From Nevskia sp. (lineage in GTDB: Bacteria; Pseudomonadota; Gammaproteobacteria; Nevskiales; Nevskiaceae): a DNA stretch of 64,000 nucleotides. A model generated the notes under the pieces. That model was given only the letters and a program-made list of their open reading frames with translations. It ran no database searches and was not told the DNA's origin. Of the stretch, positions 54,897 through 63,788 are shown piece by piece (position 1 is the first letter of the stretch; the number at the start of each line of letters is the position of its first letter). The position numbers were made by a program, and so were the translations under genes. The stretch spans positions 74,931 to 138,930 of the forward strand of contig JAKFUK010000001.1 of the NCBI GenBank assembly GCA_021732745.1, in the 5' to 3' direction.

Positions 54897-55697
54897 TTAC
54901 TGCGCGGACGGGAATTTCGGCGCGCGCTTCTCGCGCACGGCCTTGACCCCTTCCGGAGCGTCCTCGCCGAGGAAGCAGAGCATCTCCATCGCCAGCGAGC
55001 TTTCGAAGATCGGGCGGGCCATGTTCATCCAGCCGTTGAGCGAGCGCTTGGTCAGGCGGATCGCGCCCTGGCTGCCGGCAGCCAGCTTGTCGGCGACCGA
55101 CAGGGCCTTCTCCATCAGCTGTGCGCGCGGCACGCAGGCGCTGACCAGACCGATGCGCTCGGCTTCCTTGCCGTCGATGAACTCGGCGGTGAGCAGGTAG
55201 TACTTGGCCTTGGCCATGCCGCAGAGCAGCGGCCACACGATCGCGGCGTGATCGCCCGCACCGACACCGAGCTTGACGTGGCCGTCGGTGATCTTGGCTT
55301 CCTCGGCCATGATGCTGATGTCGGCGAGCATGGCAACCGCCAGACCGGCACCCACTGCCACGCCGTTGATTGCCGAGATGACGACTTTCTCGCAATTCAT
55401 GATGCTGTAGACGACGTCGGCGGCTTCCTGCATCACCACGGAGATTTCCTTGGGATTGCCGACCATGTTGCTGATCCATTCCAGATCGCCGCCGGCCGAG
55501 AAGGCGCGGTCGCCGGAGCCGGTGATCACCGCCACCTTGGTCTTGGCGTCGTCATGCACCACCTGCCAGATCTTGGTCAGCTCCCAGTGCAGGCGCGCGT
55601 TGGTCGCGTTCATGACCTCCGGCCGGTTGATGGTGATGACGAGCACGCCGTTGGCGCGGTGTTCGAACTTGAGGAACTGGAAATCTTCGTAGGTCAT
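54897..55697 (-). CDS. Enoyl-CoA hydratase/isomerase (crotonase family)
   Basis: The 266-aa protein starts at ATG 55697. It has INRPEVMNATN, GDRAFSAGGDLEW and INGVAVGAGLAVAML, and ends VREKRAPKFPS. Where classical hydratases have a Glu pair, it reads GHVKLGVGAGDHAAI, so the chemistry may differ from crotonase. Confidence 0.87.
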   Translation of the reverse strand: MTYEDFQFLKFEHRANGVLVITINRPEVMNATNARLHWELTKIWQVVHDDAKTKVAVITGSGDRAFSAGGDLEWISNMVGNPKEISVVMQEAADVVYSIMNCEKVVISAINGVAVGAGLAVAMLADISIMAEEAKITDGHVKLGVGAGDHAAIVWPLLCGMAKAKYYLLTAEFIDGKEAERIGLVSACVPRAQLMEKALSVADKLAAGSQGAIRLTKRSLNGWMNMARPIFESSLAMEMLCFLGEDAPEGVKAVREKRAPKFPSAQ

Positions 55698-55737
55698 GGC
55701 TGTCTCGGTGTGAGGTGTGGGTATCAGGGGTGTGGAT

Positions 55738-56169
55738 TCAGACGATGCGGTAGATCATCGAGCCGGTGGCGACGAGGCGGCGCGCATCGTTGTCTTCGAC
55801 GATTTCGACATCGCAGAAGATCAGTTCCTTGCCACGGCGGCGGACTTCGCCGGTGGCGACGATGGCGGTGCCCATCGCGGCACCGACAAAATTCACGGTC
55901 AGGGTCACGGTGGAAGCTTTCATGCCGCGTGCGACGTCGTGGCCGGACCAGGCGGCAAGTGCGCCGGTCAGATCGAGCATGCTGGAGATCACGCCGCCAT
56001 GCAGCGCGTTGCCCCCACCGCACAGGTCCATGCGATGCGGCAGACGCACGACGGCGCGCTGGGGCGATGCTTCCAGCACCTCGATGCCGAGCAGCTTCTG
56101 GAAGCCGATGTCGGGCCACATCTTGAGGAGCTGGGCAATCTGCGGAGCGACTTCGGAATGGTCGGACAT
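55738..56169 (-). CDS. PaaI-type hotdog thioesterase
   Basis: The 143-aa protein starts at ATG 56169. The hotdog motif GGGNALHGGVISSMLDLTGA carries the catalytic Asp region of PaaI enzymes, and TLTVNFVGAA follows. It would hydrolyse an acyl-CoA intermediate. It lies between the crotonase and MaoC genes of the operon. Confidence 0.87.
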   Translation of the reverse strand: MSDHSEVAPQIAQLLKMWPDIGFQKLLGIEVLEASPQRAVVRLPHRMDLCGGGNALHGGVISSMLDLTGALAAWSGHDVARGMKASTVTLTVNFVGAAMGTAIVATGEVRRRGKELIFCDVEIVEDNDARRLVATGSMIYRIV

Positions 56170-56196
56170 GGGGAATCCTCGGATCGGTGAAAGAGT

Positions 56197-57054
56197 TCAG
56201 GAATGAAGCTGCACGCGGCCGTTGCCGAGCACGACCAGGTCACGCTCAGCCACGCGGGTGCGGAACGACCACTGCGAACCGTCCTGCCAGATGTCCGTGG
56301 TCAGCGACTCGCCCGGATAGACCGGTGCCGTGAAGCGCGCATGGATCGATGCGATGCGGCTGGCGTCGTAGTCCAGCGCCTTGACCAGTGCATGACCCGC
56401 GACACCGAAGGTGCACAGTCCGTGCAGGATCGGGCGATCGAACTTCGCCGCGCGTGCCACCTTGGGGTCGGCGTGCAGCGGGTTGTCATCGCCCGACAGC
56501 CGATAGATCAGCGCCGCCTGCGGCAGGGTGTTCAAGGTGATCGACACATCTGGCGCGCGCGTCGGGAGCTCGTGCACCGGCGGCGTCGGGCCGGTCGGCG
56601 CGCCGATGCCGCCGTCGCCACGGCAGAACGTGGTGTTGGGCAGCGTCGCCAGCAATTCCCCGGTGGCGGCGTCGGTGATGACTCGCTCGGAATAGACGAG
56701 GATGCCCTTGCCGGCACCCTTGTCGACGATGCCGGTCACCCGTGTGCGGCCAATCAGTTCGCCTTCCGGCGGCGGCAGCTTGTGAATGATCAGGCCCTGC
56801 TCGCCGTGGACGATGCGCACCCAGTCCACGCCGGTATCCGGCTTCTTCCACCAGAAGCCGGGATGCCCGAGCACCACCGGATAGGTCGGCAGCACCTGCA
56901 GGCCGTCTTCGTAGACGTAGCGCAGCTGCTGCTCGTCCATCGGGTCCGCGCCCAGTCCGATCCCCAGCGCATAGAGCATGGTGTCCTTGCGCGTGTACTT
57001 CTGCCGGACCTCCGGAATCGGATAGTTCAGCAGCTTCTGGTAGTCGACCGCCAT
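56197..57054 (-). CDS. MaoC-family double-hotdog enoyl-CoA hydratase 2
   Basis: The 285-aa protein starts at ATG 57054, 3 bp after the SDR stop. The N-terminal hotdog lacks catalytic residues; the C-terminal one carries SGDDNPLHADPKVA followed by ILHGLCTFG. This is the hydratase 2 half of peroxisomal MFE-2, here as a separate protein. With the SDR next to it, it reproduces the MFE-2 reactions (hydration and oxidation through the (R)-alcohol). Confidence 0.92.
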   Translation of the reverse strand: MAVDYQKLLNYPIPEVRQKYTRKDTMLYALGIGLGADPMDEQQLRYVYEDGLQVLPTYPVVLGHPGFWWKKPDTGVDWVRIVHGEQGLIIHKLPPPEGELIGRTRVTGIVDKGAGKGILVYSERVITDAATGELLATLPNTTFCRGDGGIGAPTGPTPPVHELPTRAPDVSITLNTLPQAALIYRLSGDDNPLHADPKVARAAKFDRPILHGLCTFGVAGHALVKALDYDASRIASIHARFTAPVYPGESLTTDIWQDGSQWSFRTRVAERDLVVLGNGRVQLHS

Positions 57055-57057
57055 GGC

Positions 57058-57972
57058 TCAGATCGGGTCCCAGGAGAACACTTCGCCGCTGGTTTCCAGG
57101 GCGTAGAAGTCGGCCTTGAGCGCGGGGATCGCGTGCTCGGCAATGGTCTGCGGCGTCCAGCCCTCGCCGCGATGAACGCCGCGAATCGGACGTGGCTGGC
57201 TCATCAGGAAGATCTCGTTGGCGCGCACGGCGAAGATCTGTCCGGAGACCTCCTTGGCGGTGTCGCTGGCCAGGTAGACCGCCATCGGCGCGATCTTGCC
57301 GGATTCCATCTTCTTGAGTTTCTCCACCCGCGCCTGCTGCTGCGGCGTCTCGGTGGGGATCGAACCGATCATGCGGCTCCAGGCGAACGGCGAGATGCAG
57401 TTGGAGCGCACGTTGTAGCGCTTCATGTCCATCGCGATCTGCTTGGACAGCGAGGCGATGCCGAGCTTGGCCGCACCGTAATTGGCCTGGCCGTAGTTGC
57501 CGATCAGTCCGGAGGTGGAGGTCATGTGCACGTAGGCACCGGAGTTCTGCGCCTTGAAATGCGGCGCAGCGGCGCGCGAAACGTAGAACGTGCCATTGAG
57601 GTGCACGTCGATGACGCTGCTCCACTCTTCCACGCTCATGTTGAAGAAATAGCGGTCGCGCAGGATGCCGGCGTTGTTCACCACCGCGTCGATGCGCCCG
57701 AAGGTATCCATCGCGCACTGCACGATGCGTCCGGCTGCCACCCAGTCCGACACGCTTTCGTAGCTGGCGACCGCGCGGCCGCCGCGGCTCTCGATCTCGC
57801 GCACCACTTCGGCGGCCGGCGTATCGGCGGATACGCTGCCATCCACCGAAACGCCGAGGTCGTTGACCACCACGGCCGCGCCCTCGGAGGCCATCAGCAG
57901 CGCCATATCGCGCCCGATGCCGCGACCCGCGCCGGTGATGACCACCACCTTGCCTTCCATCATCTTGCTCAT
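57058..57972 (-). CDS. SDR, MFE-2-type 3-hydroxyacyl-CoA dehydrogenase
   Basis: The 304-aa protein starts at ATG 57972 with GGAG upstream. It has TGAGRGIG, a NDLGVSVDG loop typical of the MFE-2/HSD17B4 dehydrogenase domain, NNAG and an intact YGAAK active site. The length exceeds a plain FabG, as in MFE-2 domains. It oxidises (R)-3-hydroxyacyl-CoA with NAD+. Confidence 0.92.
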   Translation of the reverse strand: MSKMMEGKVVVITGAGRGIGRDMALLMASEGAAVVVNDLGVSVDGSVSADTPAAEVVREIESRGGRAVASYESVSDWVAAGRIVQCAMDTFGRIDAVVNNAGILRDRYFFNMSVEEWSSVIDVHLNGTFYVSRAAAPHFKAQNSGAYVHMTSTSGLIGNYGQANYGAAKLGIASLSKQIAMDMKRYNVRSNCISPFAWSRMIGSIPTETPQQQARVEKLKKMESGKIAPMAVYLASDTAKEVSGQIFAVRANEIFLMSQPRPIRGVHRGEGWTPQTIAEHAIPALKADFYALETSGEVFSWDPI

Positions 57973-58001
57973 CTGTTGCTCTCCTGGAATGGGTGTCGCG
58001 C

Positions 58002-59156
58002 TCAGGACGTCAGGCCCAGCACCTGCGAGGACAGGATGTTTCGCTGGATCTCGTTGGAGCCGCCGTAGATCGTCGCCGGTCGCGCGTTGTAGTAGCTGGT
58101 CAGCCAGTCGAAGGATTCGCCATCGATGTCCACGTCACCGACGAGGCCACCGGCGCTGCCCGCGGTCTCGACCAGCAGCTGGGAAATCTTCTGGTAGTTC
58201 TCGGTGCCGACGATCTTGAGCATGGACACGTCGGACCCCAGCGTCTCGCCGCGACGCACCTGATCGACGAAGCGCTCGTAAAGTGCGGAGTGATCCAGCA
58301 CGTCCAGCTTGTAGCGGGCGTAGGTGTCCATGAAGCCCTGGTCTTCGGTCAGGCCCAGCTGCAGCGCCAGTTCTTCCAGCCGCGCCATCGCGTACTGACT
58401 CTGCTTGGGGCCGCCGATGCCGATGCGCTCGAAACTCAGCAGCGCCTTGGCGATGGTCCAGCCACGGTTCAGTTCTCCGACGATGTTCGCCTTCGGCACG
58501 CGCACGTCGCGCAGGAAGGTCTCGCAGAATTCCTCGTGGCCGGCGAGATTGCGGATCGGCCGCAGCTCGAGCCCCGGCGTGCTGGTTTCCGCCAGCAGGA
58601 AGCTGATGCCTTCCTGCTTCTTGGCCTTCTTGTCGGTGCGCACCAGCATGAAGATGTGGGTGGCGTCCTGGGCCAGCGAGGTCCAGGTCTTCTGTCCGTT
58701 GACGATGAAGTGATCGCCGTCCAGCACGGCCTCGGTGCGCAGGCTGGCGAGATCGGAGCCGGCGTTCGGCTCGGAGTAGCCCTGGCACCAGACATGCTCG
58801 CCGGAGAGGATCTTCGGCAGGTAGTAGGCCTTCTGTTCTTCGGTGCCGTGCTGGATCAGCAGCGGCCCGACCATGACGATGCCCATGTCCGGCGCGCGGC
58901 CGATGCCATGCAGCTCGAGTTCCTCCATGAAGATGAGCAGCTTCGACGGCGTCAGCCCCATGCCGCCGTACTTCTGCGGCCAGGCCGGCGCCAGCCAGCC
59001 CTGCTTCGACAGGGTGAGGTACCAGTCCCGCACCTGCACCCAGCGCAGCCGGGTCTTGGGATAGCGCAGATGTTCAGGGTAGTTCGCGTGAAAGAAGGTA
59101 CGAACCTGGCTGCGGAAGTCTTCGTCGGCCAGGGTGTTCCAGTCGGTCTTTTGCAT
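58002..59156 (-). CDS. Acyl-CoA dehydrogenase, FAD-binding (alpha-like) subunit of a heteromer
   Basis: The 384-aa protein starts at ATG 59156. It has WLAPAWPQKYGGMGLTPSK, CQGYSEPNAGSDLASLRT, WTSLAQDATHIF and the C-terminal TIYGGSNEIQRNI. The partner gene is 5 bp upstream. The layout mirrors 21466/22646 and points to a bulky CoA ester substrate. Confidence 0.9.
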   Translation of the reverse strand: MQKTDWNTLADEDFRSQVRTFFHANYPEHLRYPKTRLRWVQVRDWYLTLSKQGWLAPAWPQKYGGMGLTPSKLLIFMEELELHGIGRAPDMGIVMVGPLLIQHGTEEQKAYYLPKILSGEHVWCQGYSEPNAGSDLASLRTEAVLDGDHFIVNGQKTWTSLAQDATHIFMLVRTDKKAKKQEGISFLLAETSTPGLELRPIRNLAGHEEFCETFLRDVRVPKANIVGELNRGWTIAKALLSFERIGIGGPKQSQYAMARLEELALQLGLTEDQGFMDTYARYKLDVLDHSALYERFVDQVRRGETLGSDVSMLKIVGTENYQKISQLLVETAGSAGGLVGDVDIDGESFDWLTSYYNARPATIYGGSNEIQRNILSSQVLGLTS

Positions 59157-59161
59157 GGTGT

Positions 59162-60328
59162 TCAGCCCTCGCTTCCGGCCACGGGAGGATTCAGGCGCAC
59201 GTAGCGCCGGCGGTGTGCCTGGGCGTTGCCCAGCCAGGGCACCAGCGACAGCACCCGGTTGACGTAGAGACTGAGGTCGTATTCGTCGGTCACGGCGATG
59301 CCACCGTGCAACTGGATCGCCTCGCGCGCGATGGACATCGCCGCCTCGGCGGCACGCGCCTTGGCGCGGCTGGCCATGCTGCTGCGCTTGTGCTGCGGCA
59401 GGTCTGCATCCAGCGCGGCGACCGCCTGGCCGACCACGGCACGGGTCAGTTCTTCCTGGATCAGCATGTCCGCCGAACGATGCTGCAAGGACTGGAAGCT
59501 GCCGATGGCCTTGCCGAACTGCACGCGCGTCTTGAGGTAGTCGAGCGTCATCGCGCGCATGCGTGTGATCAGCGCGAGCAACTCGACGGCGTTCATCACC
59601 AGCGCCTCGTCGAGTGCAGCGGCCAGATCGGCGCGGGCCAGGGTGAGCGCGGCGGCTGCATTCACACGCAGCTTCGTGGCCTTCAGGCGCGCCAGCGAGG
59701 TGCCGTCGGCCTGCGCCTCGTGCTTCACTTCCAGCCCGCTGCTGCCCGGCTCCACGACGAACAGTGCGACACCCTGCGGCGTGGACGCCAGCAGCAGATA
59801 CACGGTGGCACCGCTGCCCGGGCGCACGAAGCGCGCCTCGCCCTCCAAGGTCCAGCCCTCGCCCGCGGGCACCGCACTGAACGGGGGCTGCTCGAGTTCC
59901 AGGCTGCCGGCCACGTTCTGCCACACCACGCCCGGCACGACCGTGCCAGCGGCCAGCGCGCCGAGCAATTCATCGCGCTGCGCAGACTTGGCACAACGCC
60001 GCAGCGCCCCGGCCGCCAGCACGGCGACCGGCACCAGGGGCTCGGGCGCGAGCTGCGCGGCGAGTCCCTCGATCACCACGCGCGCTTCGGCAAAGCCCAG
60101 GCCGAAACCGCCGAATTCCTCGGGCAGCAGCAGGCCGGTCCAGCCCTGCCCTGCAAGTTCCTCGAACATCGCCGGATCGAATTCCGGCTGCGCCTTGCGC
60201 AGCTTGCGCGCGCGCGCCAGCGGCAGGCGGCCCGCCGCGAAGGCGGTGACGCTGTCCTGGAGCAATCGAACCTGGTCGTCGCGTTCAGCCTGCGCGCTTG
60301 CGTCTGGAGCGGGTTGGGCGGCACTCAT
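59162..60328 (-). CDS. Acyl-CoA dehydrogenase, beta-like subunit of a heteromer
   Basis: The 388-aa protein starts at ATG 60328. The sequence is Ala-rich and divergent: no EPGxGSD loop and no YGGTNE end, but LLPEEFGGFG and IQLHGGIAVTDEYD are recognisable. It likely needs the 58002 product for activity, as in known alpha2beta2 steroid ACADs. Confidence 0.86.
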   Translation of the reverse strand: MSAAQPAPDASAQAERDDQVRLLQDSVTAFAAGRLPLARARKLRKAQPEFDPAMFEELAGQGWTGLLLPEEFGGFGLGFAEARVVIEGLAAQLAPEPLVPVAVLAAGALRRCAKSAQRDELLGALAAGTVVPGVVWQNVAGSLELEQPPFSAVPAGEGWTLEGEARFVRPGSGATVYLLLASTPQGVALFVVEPGSSGLEVKHEAQADGTSLARLKATKLRVNAAAALTLARADLAAALDEALVMNAVELLALITRMRAMTLDYLKTRVQFGKAIGSFQSLQHRSADMLIQEELTRAVVGQAVAALDADLPQHKRSSMASRAKARAAEAAMSIAREAIQLHGGIAVTDEYDLSLYVNRVLSLVPWLGNAQAHRRRYVRLNPPVAGSEG

Positions 60329-60341
60329 CGTCTGGAATTCC

Positions 60342-61508
60342 TCAGTAGCTTTTCGGAAGGCCGAGCACTTTCTCGGCGATATGGCACAGGATCAACTGCG
60401 GGCTGATCGGTGCGATGCGTGGAATCATCATCTCGCGCAGGTAGCGTTCGACGTGGTACTCCTTGGCATAGCCCATTCCGCCATGCGTGGCGACCGCCCG
60501 TGTGCAGGCTCGGAAGCCGACCTCCGCAGCGTAGAACTTGGCAGCATTGGCGTCCGGCCCGCAGGGCAGTCCCTGGTCGTACTTCCAGCCGGCGCGGCGC
60601 GTCAGCAGCTCGGCGGCTTCGAGTTCCACCCAGCTTTCCGCCAGCGGATGCTGGATCGCCTGGTTCTGGCCGATGGGACGACCGAACACCACCCGCTCCT
60701 TCGCGTAGTTCACCGCGCGGTTGAGCGCGGCGCGCCCCAGCCCCACCGCCTCGGAGGCGATCAGCACGCGCTCCGGGTTGAGGCCATGCAGGATGTATTC
60801 GAATCCGCGGCCTTCCTCGCCCACGCGGTCCTCGTCGGACACCGGCAGGCCGTCGATCGCCAGTTCGTTGGAATCCACGCAATGGCGGCCCATCTTGTCG
60901 ATCTCGCGGATATCGACGTAGCGTCGATCCAGCGGCGCGTAGAACAGGGTCATGCCCTGCGTGGGCTTCTTGCACTGCTCGATGGGCGTCGTGCGCGTAA
61001 GGATCAGAATCCTGTCCGCGACCTGCGCGGTGGAAATCCACACCTTGCGCCCGTGCAGCACGTAGCCGCCCTTGACGCGCTCCGCGCGCGTCTTCAGGTG
61101 CGTGGTGTCGAGGCCGGCGTCGGGCTCGGTCACGCCGAAACAGGCTTTCTGCTCACCCTTCACCAGCGGTGGCAGGTAACGATGCTTCTGCTCTTCGGTG
61201 CCGTACACGACCACCGGCTGCAAGCCGAAGATGTTCATGTGGATGGACGACGCACCCGACAGACCGGCGCCGGATTCGGCGATGGTCTGCATCAGGATGC
61301 TGGCCTCGGTGATGCCGAGCCCCGAGCCGCCATAGGCTTCGGGCGTGCAGATGCCGAGCCAGCCGGCATCAGCCATCGCGCGGTGGAAATCGAGCGGAAA
61401 GCCGCCGTTCTTGTCCTTCTCCAGCCAGTAGCTGGCATCGAAGCGGGAGCACAGGGTGCGCACGGCCTCGCGGATGCTGTCGTGCTGCTCGTTGGGCTGG
61501 AAATTCAA
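60342..61508 (-). CDS. Acyl-CoA dehydrogenase (GLPKSY subfamily), TTG start
   Basis: About 388 aa from the TTG at 61508, which gives the family-like N-terminus (M)NFQPNEQHDS. The longer open frame to 61598 encodes an Arg-rich stretch unlike any ACAD. It has CFGVTEPDAGLDTTHL, WISTAQVADRIL and VATHGGMGYAKEYHVER, and ends LGLPKSY. A CTAAC-type operator candidate lies 52 bp upstream of the start, so the gene probably begins a transcription unit reaching 52383. Confidence 0.87.
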   Translation of the reverse strand: MNFQPNEQHDSIREAVRTLCSRFDASYWLEKDKNGGFPLDFHRAMADAGWLGICTPEAYGGSGLGITEASILMQTIAESGAGLSGASSIHMNIFGLQPVVVYGTEEQKHRYLPPLVKGEQKACFGVTEPDAGLDTTHLKTRAERVKGGYVLHGRKVWISTAQVADRILILTRTTPIEQCKKPTQGMTLFYAPLDRRYVDIREIDKMGRHCVDSNELAIDGLPVSDEDRVGEEGRGFEYILHGLNPERVLIASEAVGLGRAALNRAVNYAKERVVFGRPIGQNQAIQHPLAESWVELEAAELLTRRAGWKYDQGLPCGPDANAAKFYAAEVGFRACTRAVATHGGMGYAKEYHVERYLREMMIPRIAPISPQLILCHIAEKVLGLPKSY

Positions 61509-61560
61509 GGGGTCAAGGCTCTCGTGTATTCGGCGGCGGCGGTGGCGGACACGCCGGTGT

Positions 61561-61574
61561 CTAACAAGCGTTCG
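61561..61574. promoter_or_regulatory. CTAAC-type operator candidate (ACAD operon)
   Basis: CTAACAAGCGTTCG lies in the 212-bp gap between the ACAD start (61508) and the thiolase stop (61721). It contains CAAG-N2-TTCG, close to the mycobacterial KstR2 half-site pattern CAAG-N2-CTTG. Confidence 0.55.
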
Positions 61575-61720
61575 ATAGTTTAGCGGCCTATGGACCATGC
61601 CTGCAATGTGACTGAGCGCTCGCCGCTGCGGCCGCCTCGCCGCCGCCTCAGTTCACCGCATCGCGCGGTTCGAAGTGCCCGGAGGAGGTCATGGTGGCGC
61701 TGGCGATGAAGCCCGGCCGC

Positions 61721-62926
61721 TCATACGCGCTCGACGATCAGCGCAATCCCCTGTCCGACGCCAATGCACATCGTGCAAAGGCCATAGCGTCCGCCGCTGC
61801 GTTCCAGTTGCGCTACCGCCGTCATGACCAGGCGCGCGCCGGAAGCACCCAGCGGATGACCGAGCGCGATCGCACCGCCGTTGGGATTGACCCGCGCATC
61901 GTCGTCGGCCAGCCCCAGGTCGCGCGTCACCGCAAGACCCTGCGCGGCAAACGCTTCGTTGAGTTCGATCGCGTCCATCTGGTCGATGCGCAGGCCGGTG
62001 CGCGCCAGAAGTTTCTTCACCGCCGGTGCCGGCGCAAAGCCCATGATGCGCGGCGCGTTGCCAATGGTGGTGGCCGCAAGAATGCGCGCGCGCGGCTTGA
62101 GCCCGTGACGCTTCGCGCCCTCGGCCGACGCGATCAGCATCGCGCAGGCGCCGTCGTTGACCTGCGAGGCATTGCCGGCCGTCACCGAACCGTCAGGGCG
62201 CACGATGCCCTTGAGCTTGGCCAAGCCCTCAAGGCTGGTGTCGGGACGCGGCGGCTCGTCGGTGTCCAGGCGCAGCGCGTCGCCCTTCCGTTGCGGCAGC
62301 AGCACCGGCTCGATCTGGTTCCTGAAGAATCCCTCGGCCAGCGCGCGGGCATAACGCTGCTGGCTGCGCAGCGCGAACGCATCCTGCGCAGCGCGTTCGA
62401 TCCCGAACTGCTCGGCTACGTTCTCGGCCGTCTCGGGCATGCTGTCCACGCCGTAGCGCGCCTTCATCAGCGGATTGATGAAACGCCAGCCGATGGTGCT
62501 GTCCTCGATCTTCACGGCACGCGGAAACGCACCGTCGGCCTTGGCCATGATGAAGGGCGCGCGCGTCATGCTCTCCACGCCGCCGGCAATCAGCAGGTCG
62601 CCCTCGCCCGCCTTGATGGCGCGCGCGGCCGTCGCCACCGCGTCGAGGCTGGAACCACACAGTCGGTTGAGGGTGCCGCCGGGAATCTCCTGCGGCAGTC
62701 CGGCCAACAGCAACGCCATGCGTGCGACATTGCGGCTGTCCTCACCCGCGCCGTTGACACAGCCGTAGATCACGTCGTCGAGTGCGGACCAGTCAACGCC
62801 GGCGTTGCGGCGCATGAGCGCCTGGATCGGCAGCGCTGCGAGATCGTCGGCGCGGATGCTGGCGAGAATGCCGCCGTAGCGACCGAAAGGCGTGCGTACG
62901 GCATCGCAGATGAAAGCGTCGCGCAT
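61721..62926 (-). CDS. Acetyl-CoA acyltransferase (degradative thiolase)
   Basis: The 401-aa protein starts at ATG 62926. Nucleophile Cys is in NRLCGSSLDAV (about 90), with NEAFAAQ, GHPLGASGAR and the second catalytic Cys in MCIGVGQG. It splits 3-ketoacyl-CoA to acetyl-CoA and a shortened acyl-CoA, completing the cycle with the ACAD, hydratase and SDR genes downstream. Confidence 0.94.
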   Translation of the reverse strand: MRDAFICDAVRTPFGRYGGILASIRADDLAALPIQALMRRNAGVDWSALDDVIYGCVNGAGEDSRNVARMALLLAGLPQEIPGGTLNRLCGSSLDAVATAARAIKAGEGDLLIAGGVESMTRAPFIMAKADGAFPRAVKIEDSTIGWRFINPLMKARYGVDSMPETAENVAEQFGIERAAQDAFALRSQQRYARALAEGFFRNQIEPVLLPQRKGDALRLDTDEPPRPDTSLEGLAKLKGIVRPDGSVTAGNASQVNDGACAMLIASAEGAKRHGLKPRARILAATTIGNAPRIMGFAPAPAVKKLLARTGLRIDQMDAIELNEAFAAQGLAVTRDLGLADDDARVNPNGGAIALGHPLGASGARLVMTAVAQLERSGGRYGLCTMCIGVGQGIALIVERV

Positions 62927-62968
62927 CAGGGTGCTCCTCTCTCTTTGTTGTGGTGATGGGCGCCGCGA

Positions 62969-63763
62969 TCAGCTATCGGTGCGCGTGCCGAGCGCGTAGT
63001 CGCGCGCCTCGTCCTCGGCTCGGGTCCAGATTTCCTTGGCGATGGGCGAGTGCATCTCCTCCATGATGTGACCCACCAGCCCGATGGCGCGCGCCAGCAC
63101 GCCGATGCCGCGGCAGGCGGTCCAGGCGATGCCGAGTTCCGAGCAGCAGGCACCGATGGCGCCGGTGGCATTGATCGGCAGCACCTTGCCGTAGACCCGC
63201 GCGGCCTCGTCGGCAACGCGCTCGAGCAGCGCGATGTAAGGCCCGTCGAATCCCTGCTCGCGGGCGATGGCAAACAGGCGTGGGGCACGCGGATCGATCG
63301 GCTTGTGCAGCGGATGTCCGAGACCGGGCAGGATGGCCTTGCGCGCATGCCAGTCGGCAACGATTTTCCTGGCCATCGCATCCAGATCGCCGGGATTCTT
63401 GGGATCAGGAATCGCTTCCTGCAGCAGTTTGGCGGAACCTTCGGTGGTCCCCACGAACACCGTGCCCAGCCCGCCGAGCCCGGCGGCGACGGCGCCCTGG
63501 ATGGACTCCGGCGCACCGGCGTAGGTGAGCCTTGCGGCAAGCGCGCTCGGGGTCAGACCGTGCTCGACCAGGGTCACGGCGAGCGCGTTGAACAGCACCG
63601 ATTCCTGCGGCGTGGGGATGCGCGCCATCATCTCCAGGAAGGCCATGTCGCCGAGATTGATACGACCGAGCAGTTCGCCCGGCAGATCGAAACCGCGGAC
63701 GACGATGCGGTCGGGTGTCGAATATCCCATCGCCGTGCGGATGGGCTTGCGTTTGCTGGACAT
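62969..63763 (-). CDS. Citrate-synthase-like protein (citryl-CoA lyase type)
   Basis: The 264-aa protein starts at ATG 63763 with GAGTTCC-like upstream sequence only. The short length, the GHPLHKP segment and ACCSELGIAW are like the small citrate synthase/citryl-CoA lyase group, not the roughly 430-aa TCA enzyme. It has no gltA neighbours and sits between a crotonase and a thiolase gene. It may cleave or condense a citrate-like acyl-CoA in the pathway; the reaction is unproven. Confidence 0.75.
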   Translation of the reverse strand: MSSKRKPIRTAMGYSTPDRIVVRGFDLPGELLGRINLGDMAFLEMMARIPTPQESVLFNALAVTLVEHGLTPSALAARLTYAGAPESIQGAVAAGLGGLGTVFVGTTEGSAKLLQEAIPDPKNPGDLDAMARKIVADWHARKAILPGLGHPLHKPIDPRAPRLFAIAREQGFDGPYIALLERVADEAARVYGKVLPINATGAIGACCSELGIAWTACRGIGVLARAIGLVGHIMEEMHSPIAKEIWTRAEDEARDYALGTRTDS

Positions 63764-63788
63764 CGGAACTCCGTGTGTAAAGAGGACT

